Positions 44,940 to 54,937 are shown, numbered from the stretch's first letter. The stretch: DNA of 64,000 nt from Chitinophagales bacterium (GCA_019694975.1 JAIBAY010000001.1:1-64000); one strand, 5' to 3'. The notes: generated by a model not told the origin, from the sequence alone. A program made the numbers and translations.

Positions 44940-45335
44940 ATGAAAAACACTATTCCCGTGCGGCTGCTGTTTGCCGGAACCACCCTTTACCTTTTTGCAA
45001 TGTTGTCATCCTGCACAAAAGAATATGTAGTGAAGCCGGAAGATATACAGGCCTATCTTGATAAGGGAGCAGACCTGACCATTACTCTGCCGGCCGGTTC
45101 GTCTTTTGACCTGGTAGATGTAAATGGCAAATTGCAGGTTCCGGGCCGTGAGCTTGAAGGGGAACCAACGCCCACCACCCCTCCTGCCAATCCTGCTGAT
45201 AGTGCCGCCAACGACGGTGCAAACGGTGAGAAAAAATTCAGGCATGCAGGCGCATTTGTTCAGCAGGCTTTTGCAGCGGAAGGTGCTTATCACTGCCCAA
45301 GCGTTTGCCAGATCATCATAAGAACGCCATTGTAA
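44940..45335 (+). CDS. Small lipoprotein, hypothetical
   Basis: 131 residues. The signal sequence ends in the lipobox LSSC with lipid-accepting C25. After it come a short helix-strand region (KPEDIQAYLDKGADLTITLP) and a Pro/Thr-rich low-complexity linker (PTPTTPPANPADSAAND). Two cysteines near the C-terminus (CPSVC) could form a disulfide. No family is recognised. It lies 127 nt upstream of the sensor kinase on the same strand and could be co-transcribed or sensed by it (inference). A TATATTTA box lies at 44899-44906. Confidence 0.65.
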   Translation: MKNTIPVRLLFAGTTLYLFAMLSSCTKEYVVKPEDIQAYLDKGADLTITLPAGSSFDLVDVNGKLQVPGRELEGEPTPTTPPANPADSAANDGANGEKKFRHAGAFVQQAFAAEGAYHCPSVCQIIIRTPL

Positions 45336-45462
45336 TTTCCTTCCGGGAAAAATACGTCAGCGCCCTGCAGTAGCGGAAGCATGGCATTCGTTGCTGAATG
45401 CTTCTAACATCATTGCAGAAGCGCTGTATTGCAAGTTCAGATTACCTTGAATAAAAAACACT

Positions 45463-48400
45463 ATGCGGCAGTTGTCGCGTACTTCATCAAAGCTGTTGCT
45501 CACCACACTCCTGCTGCTGGCATCCCATTGCCCGATCAGCGGGCAGGTGAACCAATCGGCATTCAGCAACCTCCTTAAAGATTTTGAATCACCAAAACTG
45601 TTCGTCAATGCCATACAGCAGGATGATCAGGGCTTCATGTGGTTCGGGACCTATAAAGGCTTGTTTCGTTTTGACGGCGTCAGCTATCAGCGTTTTATGC
45701 CTTTTGCCGGCAACAATCATTCTATTTCGGACAATGAAGTAAATGTTCTTTTCAAAGACCATCACGGCAACCTTTGGGTTGGCACCCGCAACGGGCTCAA
45801 CCGATACGATTACCTGCGCAATGATTTTGAACGGTTCTTCCATGATCCGGAAAATTCCAACAGCCTGTGCAGCAATGAAGTGTTTGCCATTGCGGAAGAT
45901 AACGCCGGAAATTTATGGATCGGCACTCTCAACGGCGGGCTTTCCATCATGATTCCCATAGTGACTGCAGGTGTTACCACTTATTCATTTATTAATTGCG
46001 CGGTGAACACAGCTGACAACAACAGTCTTTCAGGTAATACCGTTTCTTCCATTTGCTTCGATCACAATGGCAGGGGTTTTATTGCAACCAAAAACGGACT
46101 GAACGTGGTACAGGAAATAAATGTGGCGCAAAAGAAAGTCTCGTTTCATCATTTTGTATATGATTCACTCAATAAATTCTCCATCGCTTCCAATGACATT
46201 TATAAGATTTTCTGCGACAGCTCCAACAACATCTGGCTGACTTCGCAGTTCGGCATGATTGATCTGCTGACTGCCGCAAGCGTGGCTTCGGGTAAGTATA
46301 CATTCCGCCATTTGTTCAGCGACATCAATGCAGCTGCAGGCGGCGCAATTAAATCAACCAGCATGCTATATATTGACCGTGCGCAGAATTGCTGGCTGTC
46401 AACGTATGAAAACGGTTTATACCGTTTCCGGTTTTCGGATGAACAGAGCATCAGCAACCTGGTGAACTTCCGTCACGACCCTGCCAATTCAAGAAGCCTT
46501 TCAGATGGTGGCGTGAACTTCATCTATGAAAGCGGCGACCGCAGCTGCTGGATTGCCACCGACGCAGGCGTTTCCAAATGGCATCCGCTGCAGGAACTTT
46601 TCTCCGTCACACATATAAATGCCGCTTACCTTCAATCAGCCAACATCAGCGCCATAGCGCAGGATCGCAACGGAACTACCTGGTTTGCCACATCAGATTG
46701 TGATACGCTGTATGCACTCAACATGCATGCACAAATAAAAAAACTGGTGCTTTCCGATAAACTGCTCACTGCAAACCGTAAGGTGTATGTCACCTCCCTG
46801 CTGGCTGCTTCCGATGGCTCTTTGTATGCAGGGAGCAGCGTTGGCGTTTTTGTTGTTAACGCTTCAGAAAAAAAATCTTTCCTGCAAAACGCACACTACC
46901 GTCCAAACATCATTCACCTGCAAAAAAACGGGACTGTATATTCACTCATCAGCAACATGGTGAGTTGCCTGGAAGAAGATAACGACGGCATCATCTGGAT
47001 TGGAACAGGAATGGGTGTCTGCAGCTATCATCCGGTTTCAAAGGTGTGCAACAGGGCTGTCATCAATAAAGTGCCGGATGAGGTCAATCCATCATTTATC
47101 ATCCGTCACCTTAAAACAGGTGCTGATGGTACGCTTTGGGTTGGCACGGATAATGGCCTGCTGAGTGTTGATACGCACACCGCAACCTTCCACCGTTATC
47201 AGAGTAGCGATGCCCTGCCCGGCGCCAGGTTTTTATTCATCCATGTAAGCCATGACTTGCAACTTATATGGATTGGTACGGAACAGGGCTTGCTCTCTTT
47301 TGATCCGTCAACCACGCGTTTTAAAAGTTATCCGCAGTCAGGTGATGACTTAGCCATCGCTGCCATACTCGAAGACGATCAGCAAAACCTGTGGATCAGT
47401 TCGCAACACGGCATTACCAGGTTTCAACCGTTGGCCAATGATGCAAAAAGATACACTGTTGAAAACGGGCTTAACACGAACCGCTTCAGTGAAAATGCCG
47501 CCTGTGTTTCGAAAGACGGCCGCTTCTTTTTCGGCAGCGAGAAGGGATTTCAATCCTTCTTCCCCGCCATGATTCCGGTAAATAAAACCGTGCCGCCCAT
47601 TGTGATCACCGACTTCAGGTTGTTCAATCAATCCATACTTTCGGGTAAAGATGTTCAGCTGGTGAACGATTTTATGCGTTCAAAAAAACTGACGCTTCAG
47701 TACAATCAGAACTTCTGCAGTATCGATTTCGCGGCCTTGAATTTTGATGATGCGGAAGCTAACAGCTATGCCTATCAGATGGAAGGGATTGATCATGACT
47801 GGGTGTTGGCTGGCAACCGGCGAACTGCAACCTACACCAATATTTCGCCGGGTTGTTACACGTTTAAAGTGAAAGGAACAAATAATCATGGCGTCTGGAA
47901 TGAATCCGGCACCTCCTTATTCCTTGTTATCACGCCACCATGGTGGAAAACATGGTGGTTTTATTCGCTCTGCACGATCGTCGCCGGATCGGCACTGTAT
48001 GCTTTGTACCGTTACCGGATCAATCAGATCAAGAAGGTGTTTTCCATCCGCAGCAAAATCGCCCGCGACCTGCATGATGACATCGGCTCCACCCTCAGCA
48101 GTATTTCCCTTATGAGTCAACTGGCGAAAGACGGAAACGATCATCAGAACAAAGAGCAGGAATTGTTTGATACCATCAGCACGGCATCTAAGGAAGCCAT
48201 GGAACTGATGAGCGTGATTGTATGGTCAGTGAATCCAAACAACGATAAGCTGAGTAACATACTCATCCGCATGCGTGAATATGCCGGAGACATCCTGGAA
48301 GCCTGCAACATTGATTTGCATATCAGGCTCGATGAAGAAGTGAAGGATTTTATTATTCCCATGGAGAAAAGAAAAGACTTCTACCTGATCTTTAAGGAAG

Positions 48401-48648
48401 CGGTGAATAACGTAGCGAAGTATTCGAAGGCAGCGAATGCCAATATTCGCCTTTCGAGGGAGCATGGCAAAATGATCATGACCATTAAAGATGACGGGAA
48501 AGGATTTGAGGTGGAGAAACTCCGCAGCGGCAACGGATTGGTAAACATGAAAGAGCGTGCAAAATCCATAGGAGGCCGGCTGGAAATAATATCACAACAG
48601 GGTGAAGGCACCACCGTCCGTTTGGAAATGCCTGTTGTCACTTCCTGA
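45463..48648 (+). CDS. Two-component sensor histidine kinase with periplasmic propeller
   Basis: 1061 residues. A signal peptide is followed by Reg_prop repeats forming two periplasmic seven-bladed-type propellers (about 45-720; motifs such as DDQGFMWFGTYKGLFRFD, DHHGNLWVGTRNGLNRYD, NDGIIWIGTGMGV). A Y_Y_Y Ig-like domain follows (about 760-825, CYTFKVKGTNNHGVW), then one membrane helix (about 832-850). The dimerisation/phospho-acceptor domain is HisKA_3 with H871 (RDLHDDIGSTLSS). The HATPase_c domain shows N (EAVNNVAKYS) and G boxes (DDGKGFEV, GNGLVNMKERAKSIGG). It lacks the fused AraC-type receiver seen in Bacteroides hybrid systems. Its partner regulator is the next gene. Confidence 0.93.
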   Translation: MRQLSRTSSKLLLTTLLLLASHCPISGQVNQSAFSNLLKDFESPKLFVNAIQQDDQGFMWFGTYKGLFRFDGVSYQRFMPFAGNNHSISDNEVNVLFKDHHGNLWVGTRNGLNRYDYLRNDFERFFHDPENSNSLCSNEVFAIAEDNAGNLWIGTLNGGLSIMIPIVTAGVTTYSFINCAVNTADNNSLSGNTVSSICFDHNGRGFIATKNGLNVVQEINVAQKKVSFHHFVYDSLNKFSIASNDIYKIFCDSSNNIWLTSQFGMIDLLTAASVASGKYTFRHLFSDINAAAGGAIKSTSMLYIDRAQNCWLSTYENGLYRFRFSDEQSISNLVNFRHDPANSRSLSDGGVNFIYESGDRSCWIATDAGVSKWHPLQELFSVTHINAAYLQSANISAIAQDRNGTTWFATSDCDTLYALNMHAQIKKLVLSDKLLTANRKVYVTSLLAASDGSLYAGSSVGVFVVNASEKKSFLQNAHYRPNIIHLQKNGTVYSLISNMVSCLEEDNDGIIWIGTGMGVCSYHPVSKVCNRAVINKVPDEVNPSFIIRHLKTGADGTLWVGTDNGLLSVDTHTATFHRYQSSDALPGARFLFIHVSHDLQLIWIGTEQGLLSFDPSTTRFKSYPQSGDDLAIAAILEDDQQNLWISSQHGITRFQPLANDAKRYTVENGLNTNRFSENAACVSKDGRFFFGSEKGFQSFFPAMIPVNKTVPPIVITDFRLFNQSILSGKDVQLVNDFMRSKKLTLQYNQNFCSIDFAALNFDDAEANSYAYQMEGIDHDWVLAGNRRTATYTNISPGCYTFKVKGTNNHGVWNESGTSLFLVITPPWWKTWWFYSLCTIVAGSALYALYRYRINQIKKVFSIRSKIARDLHDDIGSTLSSISLMSQLAKDGNDHQNKEQELFDTISTASKEAMELMSVIVWSVNPNNDKLSNILIRMREYAGDILEACNIDLHIRLDEEVKDFIIPMEKRKDFYLIFKEAVNNVAKYSKAANANIRLSREHGKMIMTIKDDGKGFEVEKLRSGNGLVNMKERAKSIGGRLEIISQQGEGTTVRLEMPVVTS

Positions 48649-48755
48649 TAAGTTACGCTGTTCAAACCTGAATCATATATCTTGAACCCAAAAAAAACCG
48701 TGTATCGCAATCTGCCCGTACCGCTTGATTTCACCAATCATACACAACTGCCATC

Positions 48756-49391
48756 ATGCCTGTCAACATTATAATTTATGAAGACAATACTTTCCTGCGG
48801 GAAAGTCTTTCATCGCTGATTGTCAAAGCCGAAGGTTTTGAGCTCTGCGGCGCCTATGAAAACTGTAATGAAGTGGAAGCGCAGGTCGACGTTCTGAAGC
48901 CGGATGTAGTGCTGATGGATATTGAAATGGCAGGCGTAAACGGTATTGAAGGGCTGAAGATCATCCGCAACAAATTTCCGGATGTAAATGTGCTGATGCT
49001 TACGGTTTTTGAAGATAACGACCGTGTGTTTGAAGCTATCTGCGCCGGCGCCACCGGTTACCTCCTGAAGAAGACACCACCGGCAAAAATACTGGATGCC
49101 ATACGTGATGTAGTGGACGGCGGTGCGCCGATGACGTCGTCGATTGCCCGTAAAGTGCTGCAATTGTTTCCCAAACAACCTGCACGCAGCGAAGAAATTG
49201 ATAAGCTCACGCAAAGGGAACAACAGGTGCTGCAGTTGCTGGTGAATGGTTACAGCTACAAAATGATTGCCGCTGAATTGCATGTAACCCTCGAAACTGT
49301 CCGTACCTATATCAAACGCATGTACGAGAAATTACGTGTTCATTCTGTAACGGAAGCCATCAGCAAAGCTTTTCCCGACAGGAAAATATGA
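48756..49391 (+). CDS. NarL/LuxR-family response regulator
   Basis: 211 residues. The receiver domain (1-125) has phospho-acceptor D55 (VVLMDIEMAG), the acidic pair E9/D10 (IIYEDN), and the conserved T/K residues (MLTVFED, YLLKKTPP). The LuxR-type HTH (about 148-208) reads LTQREQQVLQLLVNGYSYKMIAAELHVTLETVRTYIKRMYEKL. It lies 107 nt after the HisKA_3 kinase, the usual partner class, so it should be phosphorylated by it and bind DNA as a dimer. Targets are not visible in the window. Confidence 0.95.
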   Translation: MPVNIIIYEDNTFLRESLSSLIVKAEGFELCGAYENCNEVEAQVDVLKPDVVLMDIEMAGVNGIEGLKIIRNKFPDVNVLMLTVFEDNDRVFEAICAGATGYLLKKTPPAKILDAIRDVVDGGAPMTSSIARKVLQLFPKQPARSEEIDKLTQREQQVLQLLVNGYSYKMIAAELHVTLETVRTYIKRMYEKLRVHSVTEAISKAFPDRKI

Positions 49392-49445
49392 ACACAGATT
49401 ACGTCGCTGAACAGCGATTCCGCTTCACCTGATGATAATCCGCTT

Positions 49446-49453
49446 TACCTTTG
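49446..49453 (+). promoter_or_regulatory. -7 box of the DUF3109 gene (leaderless spacing)
   Basis: An exact TACCTTTG with 4 nt between its last base and ATG 49458. Confidence 0.6.
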
Positions 49454-49457
49454 CCCG

Positions 49458-50054
49458 ATGATATTAATCGATCATACCATTGTGTCTGATGAATTGCTGG
49501 AAAAGCAATTTACCTGTGCACTCGATAAATGTAAGGGTGCCTGTTGCGTGGCCGGCGATTCCGGTGCTCCGCTGGAATTCGCTGAAACAGCCGTCCTCGA
49601 GTCCATCTATGATACGGTGAAGCCATATATGTCGGAAGAAGGCATCGCAGCCGTGCAGCAGTTCGGCAAGTGGCTGATTGACAGTGATGGTGATTTTGTG
49701 ACACCACTTGTGATGGGCATGAAGCAGTGCGCCTATGTTTTTTTTGAAAATGGCATAGCGAAATGTGCCATTGAAAAAGCCTGCTTCGAAGGTAAAACTG
49801 ACTTCCGGAAACCCATCTCCTGCCATTTATATCCGGTAAGAATAACCAGGTATGAACATTATGATGCCGTGAATTACAATAAATGGGATGTCTGCGCACC
49901 AGCCTGTGATCTGGGCAGACAACTCGGCACGCCTGTTTTTCGATTTGTGAAAGATGCGCTGATCAGGAAATACGGTGCTGCATGGTATGAACAGTTAGCG
50001 GGCGCCGCGGCATTTAAAGAAGAAAAGGATGCCGGAATCTTCCCTTTGCGTTGA
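49458..50054 (+). CDS. DUF3109 family cysteine-rich protein
   Basis: 198 residues, cytosolic. Conserved cysteines: FTCALDKCKGACCVAGDSGAP near the N-terminus (four Cys), KQCAYVFFENGIAKCAIEKAC in the middle, then ISCHLYPVRI and WDVCAPACDLG. The arrangement resembles the zinc/iron-binding YkgJ group (CxxxCxxCC ... C ... CxxxP). A metal or Fe-S site is likely; the function is unknown. It is convergent with the DoxX-like gene (6-bp gap) and predicted to be translated from a leaderless mRNA. Confidence 0.88.
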   Translation: MILIDHTIVSDELLEKQFTCALDKCKGACCVAGDSGAPLEFAETAVLESIYDTVKPYMSEEGIAAVQQFGKWLIDSDGDFVTPLVMGMKQCAYVFFENGIAKCAIEKACFEGKTDFRKPISCHLYPVRITRYEHYDAVNYNKWDVCAPACDLGRQLGTPVFRFVKDALIRKYGAAWYEQLAGAAAFKEEKDAGIFPLR

Positions 50055-50060
50055 TGAAAC

Positions 50061-50552
50061 TTATTTTCCGCGCAACTCCTTTTGACGGCGGTGCTCCGCT
50101 TCAAAAGAGGCAATAAAAATCGCAAGCGATATAATCACAAGATTCTTGATAATGTACTGGCCAATAAGGTTAGGCACCAGTAGCCCTCTCCACGCAAGGC
50201 CAGGCAATAGAATCAATGGCGCAAAAGTGGTTATGGCATGTGGTATCAGCATGTAAAGCGCATACTTTTCCTTTCCCGGGAATAACAGGATAATTCCGAT
50301 AACACATTCGTATGCGCCAAATAAAATGATGAAAACATGCCAGGGTATGAACCAGGCAGTATGTTCATAGATAAGATGCACTACACCGATGGCAGGACTT
50401 AATTCCATCATCTTTAACACGCCGAACCAGAAGAAGACGATGAAAAATGCAATTCTTGACAGCGGAAGGCTGATTCTCCGGAGGAACAGGAAGAACACAT
50501 TCTCATTATCGATTCTCCGGCGATTGAATCTTGCAAACATACCAGCTCCCAT
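50061..50552 (-). CDS. DoxX/DUF417-like four-helix membrane protein
   Basis: 163 residues with four hydrophobic helices (about 30-48, 68-88, 96-116, 132-152) and the pattern of a small DoxX-like protein: IVFFWFGVLKMMELSP in helix 1, GAYECVIGIILLFPG in helix 2 and YALYMLIPHAITTFAPLI in helix 3. Resemblance to DUF417/YkgB (RclC) is plausible but not certain. ATG 50552 is chosen over the open frame starting at 50630, because a TACCTTTC box at 50572-50579 lies 19 nt upstream. Confidence 0.7.
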   Translation of the reverse strand: MGAGMFARFNRRRIDNENVFFLFLRRISLPLSRIAFFIVFFWFGVLKMMELSPAIGVVHLIYEHTAWFIPWHVFIILFGAYECVIGIILLFPGKEKYALYMLIPHAITTFAPLILLPGLAWRGLLVPNLIGQYIIKNLVIISLAIFIASFEAEHRRQKELRGK

Positions 50553-50571
50553 AAAAATTGTTTTCAGCTGC

Positions 50572-50579
50572 GAAAGGTA
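50572..50579 (-). promoter_or_regulatory. -7-like box of the DoxX-like gene
   Basis: TACCTTTC on the minus strand (7 of 8), 19 nt before ATG 50552; it lies inside the longer open frame, which argues for the shorter start. Confidence 0.45.
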
Positions 50580-50824
50580 GAGAAGTGATGGAATTGATGT
50601 TGTAAACGATATGTTAACAGAAAACGGCACCAGGTGTATGACCTTATCAGCTAATGGCTTGATGTTTCTCCTCTTGCTATGAAGCAGGAATGCCGTCTTA
50701 AGATACTACGTCAGTCAGCGATTGTCAACATGAATACTCTCTGTCATAGCTTCAATATGAAGTGCAGCCTTCATCCATATGCACACCAACAATAAATGAA
50801 ATACTCTATTTTCACGCTCTGCCC

Positions 50825-51799
50825 ATGTCATCTGCCTTAGATCATATCAAAGCGCCTATTGCAAAGGAGTTGAAACTTTTTGAGCATAAGTTTCACGATT
50901 CGATGAAGAGCAATACGCCGTTGTTAGATGCTATCACACGGTATATTGTAAAAAGCAAGGGCAAACAGGTGCGTCCAATGTTTGTTTTTCTTTCCGCAAA
51001 AATGTTTGGCGATATTACGGAAAAGACCTACCGTGCCGCGGCTCTTATTGAATTACTCCATACCGCAACGCTGGTACACGATGATGTGGTGGACGATTCC
51101 TATCAACGTCGTGGATTCTTCTCTATCAATGCGCTTTGGAAAAATAAGATTGCTGTGCTCGTTGGTGATTACCTGCTGTCAAAAGGCCTGTTGCTCTCCA
51201 TCTCCAATAAAGATTTCGGCATGCTCGAAATTGTATCGGATGCCGTGCGGGAAATGAGTGAAGGTGAATTGTTACAGATTGAGAAAACCCGCAAGCTCAA
51301 TATCAGCGAGGAAGTATATTTTGAAATCATCCGGCAGAAAACCGCTACACTGATCTCTTCGGCCTGTGCATGCGGTGCAGCTTCATCCGGTGTTTCCACC
51401 GACGACGTCTCAAAGATGAAACTGTTTGGAGAGAAAATCGGCATCGCCTTTCAGATCAAAGACGACCTGCTCGACTACACCACTGATGATACCGGCAAAC
51501 CGAAAGGCATCGACATCAAAGAAAAGAAAATGACATTGCCTGTCATCTATTTATTAAACCACGCTGATTCCGCCGTGAAAAGAAAGGTGATCAACACCAT
51601 CAAAAACCATCACGATAACAAAGAAAAAGTGAATGAGATCATCGGAATGGTTTTACAGTCAGGTGGTATTGAATACGCCGCCTCCAAAATGAATCTGTAT
51701 AAAGAAGAGGCATTACAACTACTCACCTCCTTTCCTGATTCTCCGTCACGAAGGTCGCTGGAAGAACTCGTGGATTTCACTACTGCCAGAAAAAAATAA
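50825..51799 (+). CDS. Long-chain polyprenyl diphosphate synthase
   Basis: 324 residues; condenses isopentenyl diphosphate with an allylic diphosphate to make the isoprenoid tail, in Bacteroidota usually for menaquinone. The first aspartate-rich motif is HDDVVDDS and the second DDLLDYTTDD. GKQVRP and LIELLHTATLVHDD are conserved. Small residues before the first DDxxD (the T-A-T-L run) fit a long-chain rather than farnesyl product, but chain length cannot be fixed from sequence. ATG 50825 (MSSALDHIKAPI) matches the family N-terminus; the frame is open 21 codons further up. Confidence 0.9.
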   Translation: MSSALDHIKAPIAKELKLFEHKFHDSMKSNTPLLDAITRYIVKSKGKQVRPMFVFLSAKMFGDITEKTYRAAALIELLHTATLVHDDVVDDSYQRRGFFSINALWKNKIAVLVGDYLLSKGLLLSISNKDFGMLEIVSDAVREMSEGELLQIEKTRKLNISEEVYFEIIRQKTATLISSACACGAASSGVSTDDVSKMKLFGEKIGIAFQIKDDLLDYTTDDTGKPKGIDIKEKKMTLPVIYLLNHADSAVKRKVINTIKNHHDNKEKVNEIIGMVLQSGGIEYAASKMNLYKEEALQLLTSFPDSPSRRSLEELVDFTTARKK

Positions 51800-51860
51800 C
51801 GGATAACAGCCTGCAGTTTATCAAAGCGTAACAATTCCTTCAGCCCGCAATCATATTCAG

Positions 51861-51899
51861 TTAACTATTACTTAACACCGCCTTAATAGTAACATTAAA
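51861..51899 (+). promoter_or_regulatory. Pho-box-like array upstream of the TonB receptor
   Basis: Four hexamers at exact 11-bp pitch: TTAACT (51861), TTAACA (51872), TTAATA (51883), ATTAAA (51894), separated by 5-bp spacers. This is the architecture of PhoP/PhoB boxes (TTAACA-N5 repeats in Bacillus). The array ends 9 nt before the -7 position GTTCTTTG (51909-51916). A matching array with the same 39-bp length and 9-nt offset precedes the next gene. Confidence 0.6.
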
Positions 51900-51929
51900 C
51901 CATAGCAGGTTCTTTGCAAAAATTTTTTT

Positions 51930-54779
51930 ATGCAAAGATATTTCCCTGCTCTCTTGCTTCTTTTTTATTGTTTCTCCATACAAGCTGCACAAACAGGTTC
52001 CATTGCCGGCCATATCGTTGACAGCAGGAACAGTGAGGACCTTATCGGCGCTACTGTCGCACTTGAGGACCATCAGGAGATTGGAACAGCTACGGATATT
52101 GACGGAAGATTCTCACTCGATGGATTGCAGCCGGGCAAATATCATCTCCTCGTATCCTATGTCTCCTATAACAGCAAGATAATCCGTGACGTGGAAGTAA
52201 AAGCAGGGGAAGTTACAACGCTCCAGGTCGCCCTGGAAAGCAATGCCAATGAATTAGAAGAGGTGGTGGTTACTTCTTCCTTTTCAAAAGAAAATGTGAA
52301 CTCATTGCTCATCATGCAGAAAAATTTTGCCTCTGTGTCAGATGGCATATCTGCCGATGTAATTCGTAAGACACCTGATAAAAATACCGGCGATGCATTA
52401 AAACGTGTGAACGGCGTAACGATTCAAAACGGGCGCTTTGTTATTGTGCGCGGGTTGCCCGACCGTTACAACATTGCCATGATGAACGGTTCTCCTTTGC
52501 CCAGCACGGAACCCGACCGAAAGGTTTTTTCTTTCGACCTGATCCCATCCTTTCTTGTAGACAACATCATTATTGTGAAAACGGCGCAGCCCGATTTGCC
52601 CGGCGACTTTGCGGGTGGAGTAGTGACCATTAATTCACGGGATGTGCCGGAACAGAATTTTCTCAATATCAGCGCCGGCACCGGCATAAATACACTGGCG
52701 AATTTCAATACGTGGTATGCCACCTATGGCGGTAAAACAGACTGGCTGGGAAAAGATGACGGCACCCGCGCATTGCCTTCCGGTTTTCCCGGAACGGAAA
52801 CGATTACCAGTCTTGCCAATTCCGCCAACACTGAAATCCTGGATTACTCGCGCATGCTGCCCAACGACTGGGCATTTGAAACAACAAAATCTGCCGCACC
52901 CGGATTCAACGGGCAGCTGGTCGGAGGTTTAAAAAAGCGCACCGGCAATGCAGGAACCTTTGCGCTGGTGGGCGGAGCTACGTACAACAGTTCCAATAAG
53001 CTGTCAAATTTCTCGCGCTATGATTTCGCATCAGATGGCACACGTCAGTATGAATACCATGATGCACAATGCAGAAACAATGTATCGTGGGGAAGTTTGC
53101 TGAATCTCGCTTACAACTTCAATGAGAACAACAAACTCACTTTTAAAAATTCATATACCGTCAATACAGATGACATTATGACCATTCGTACCGGCGATGA
53201 ATTCAGCAATGTCCGCGATGTGCAGGCCTATGCCTACAACTATATTGAAAACGGCCTCTTCACCAGTCAGCTCGAAGGATATCATTATCTCCGCAGTTCC
53301 AAAATAAAGATCGACTGGAACGGAGCATACGCAAAAACAACCCGTAATCAGCCTGATTACCGCAGGTTGTACTATTTCAAAAACTATGAAGACTCAGCCT
53401 TCACCACCTATGTTCCTTTTGGTTCGGCTTCGCCCAACTATGGAGGGAAATTTTATTCATCGCTTGCAGAAAATAATTACAGTGCCGGTGTAAACGTTGC
53501 GGTACCGTTTATTTTTCTCAACAATACCAGTACGTTTAAAATCGGAACATTTCACCAATGGAAGTCACGTGACTTTGCTGCGCGTGTACTGGGTTATGTG
53601 GTATATGACATCGGCAAGTTTTATTCGGAACCAGGCAATGCAGATATTTTTTACCAGGCGCCCGCAGATATTTTTGCAGCGGAAAACATCAGTGAAACGG
53701 GTTTCAGAATCGATGAAATCACCAACCCTTCCGATGCCTATTCCGCATCTTCTGTTTTGCACGCTTATTATGCCATGCTGGATAACCAGCTGCTGGAGAA
53801 GCTGCGCCTGATCTGGGGAGCACGCATTGAGTTCTTTGATCAGACACTTACTTCTTTTGAATATGGTGGCGCGCCCGTTGACTATCACACAAGTTCAGCA
53901 GATTTTAATACACTGCCCTTCGATCTCTTGCCTTCCGTCAACCTGGTTTATGCACTCACAGAAAAAATCAACCTTCGCGCCGCTTATTCAAAAACATTAT
54001 CAAGGCCGGAGTTCCGCGAAGTGGCGCCTTTCTCATTCTATAACTTTGATGAAATGGAAAGCCGTATAGGGAATGATTCACTTGGCCGCACTGCTATCGG
54101 CAACTATGATCTCAAGTTTGAAAACTTTTTCGGCAATGGACAGGTGGTTTCCATCAGCGCATTCTATAAGAACTTCGACAACCCTATTGAGCAGAAAGTC
54201 TATCCCGGATCCGGCGCCGGCTCGCGTACGGTAACATGGGTGAATGCAACGTCTGCCACCGTATACGGCATTGAACTGGAGCTCAGGAAAAATCTTGATT
54301 TTCTGAAAAAAATTTTCCGCTGGAACCAGTTCGACAACTTTGCATTCAGCACTAATCTTGCATTTATCAAGTCAAAAGTTGACCAGTCAAATGATCCAAA
54401 TGCATGGCAGCCGGTACGTCCGTTGCAGGGCCAGTCACCCTATATCATCAACTTTGGATTTACCTATACGGAACCCGTGAGTGAACTGGGAATCGGCTTA
54501 TTCTATAATCAGATCGGCAGGAGGATTGACGCCATCGGCGACAAGAATTATCCTGATATCTATGAAGATCACAGGCCATTGCTGGATGCACAAATCAGCA
54601 AAAGGATTTTTAAAGGCGGCAGTCTCAAGCTGAATATGAACGATATCTTAGCGAAGAGCCTCACCTTTTACCAGGATCAGAATGTGAACGGCAAGCTGGA
54701 TACGGAAGGAGATGATACCATCATCATAAGGCAGCAGACCGGCTCCAATTTTTCACTTTCTTTCAGCTATAGCTTTTAA
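51930..54779 (+). CDS. TonB-dependent outer-membrane receptor (SusC-like without SusD)
   Basis: 949 residues. A signal peptide is followed by a CarboxypepD-regulatory-like domain (about 25-105: GSIAGHIVDSRNSEDLIGATV), a plug (about 120-250, with the KTPDKNTGDALKRVNGV and RGLPDRYNIAMMNG segments) and a 22-strand-type barrel to the final aromatic residue (NFSLSFSYSF), the BAM signal. No SusD follows; instead comes a T9SS beta-helix protein with its own copy of the same regulatory array, then a PhoD-like phosphatase. Together with the Pho-box array upstream, import of a phosphorus-containing ligand is likely (inference); the ligand itself cannot be read. Confidence 0.9.
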   Translation: MQRYFPALLLLFYCFSIQAAQTGSIAGHIVDSRNSEDLIGATVALEDHQEIGTATDIDGRFSLDGLQPGKYHLLVSYVSYNSKIIRDVEVKAGEVTTLQVALESNANELEEVVVTSSFSKENVNSLLIMQKNFASVSDGISADVIRKTPDKNTGDALKRVNGVTIQNGRFVIVRGLPDRYNIAMMNGSPLPSTEPDRKVFSFDLIPSFLVDNIIIVKTAQPDLPGDFAGGVVTINSRDVPEQNFLNISAGTGINTLANFNTWYATYGGKTDWLGKDDGTRALPSGFPGTETITSLANSANTEILDYSRMLPNDWAFETTKSAAPGFNGQLVGGLKKRTGNAGTFALVGGATYNSSNKLSNFSRYDFASDGTRQYEYHDAQCRNNVSWGSLLNLAYNFNENNKLTFKNSYTVNTDDIMTIRTGDEFSNVRDVQAYAYNYIENGLFTSQLEGYHYLRSSKIKIDWNGAYAKTTRNQPDYRRLYYFKNYEDSAFTTYVPFGSASPNYGGKFYSSLAENNYSAGVNVAVPFIFLNNTSTFKIGTFHQWKSRDFAARVLGYVVYDIGKFYSEPGNADIFYQAPADIFAAENISETGFRIDEITNPSDAYSASSVLHAYYAMLDNQLLEKLRLIWGARIEFFDQTLTSFEYGGAPVDYHTSSADFNTLPFDLLPSVNLVYALTEKINLRAAYSKTLSRPEFREVAPFSFYNFDEMESRIGNDSLGRTAIGNYDLKFENFFGNGQVVSISAFYKNFDNPIEQKVYPGSGAGSRTVTWVNATSATVYGIELELRKNLDFLKKIFRWNQFDNFAFSTNLAFIKSKVDQSNDPNAWQPVRPLQGQSPYIINFGFTYTEPVSELGIGLFYNQIGRRIDAIGDKNYPDIYEDHRPLLDAQISKRIFKGGSLKLNMNDILAKSLTFYQDQNVNGKLDTEGDDTIIIRQQTGSNFSLSFSYSF

Positions 54780-54889
54780 TGTTAACAATGCTGCGGTTGA
54801 CATTGGCGTAACAAAATCGTCGCAAACGCATAATATAAAGAGGTGTATCTGATGTCTGGATTATCTTAATGTTTCGCGCAGGTGATCTC

Positions 54890-54928
54890 TTAACATTAAA
54901 CTAAACTTGTGTTAAGACGGAAGTAACA
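54890..54928 (+). promoter_or_regulatory. Pho-box-like array upstream of the beta-helix gene
   Basis: Four hexamers at exact 11-bp pitch: TTAACA (54890), CTAAAC (54901), TTAAGA (54912), GTAACA (54923). It ends 9 nt before the -7 box TAGTTTTG, the same geometry as at 51861-51899. Confidence 0.6.
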
Positions 54929-54937
54929 TGATGATAA

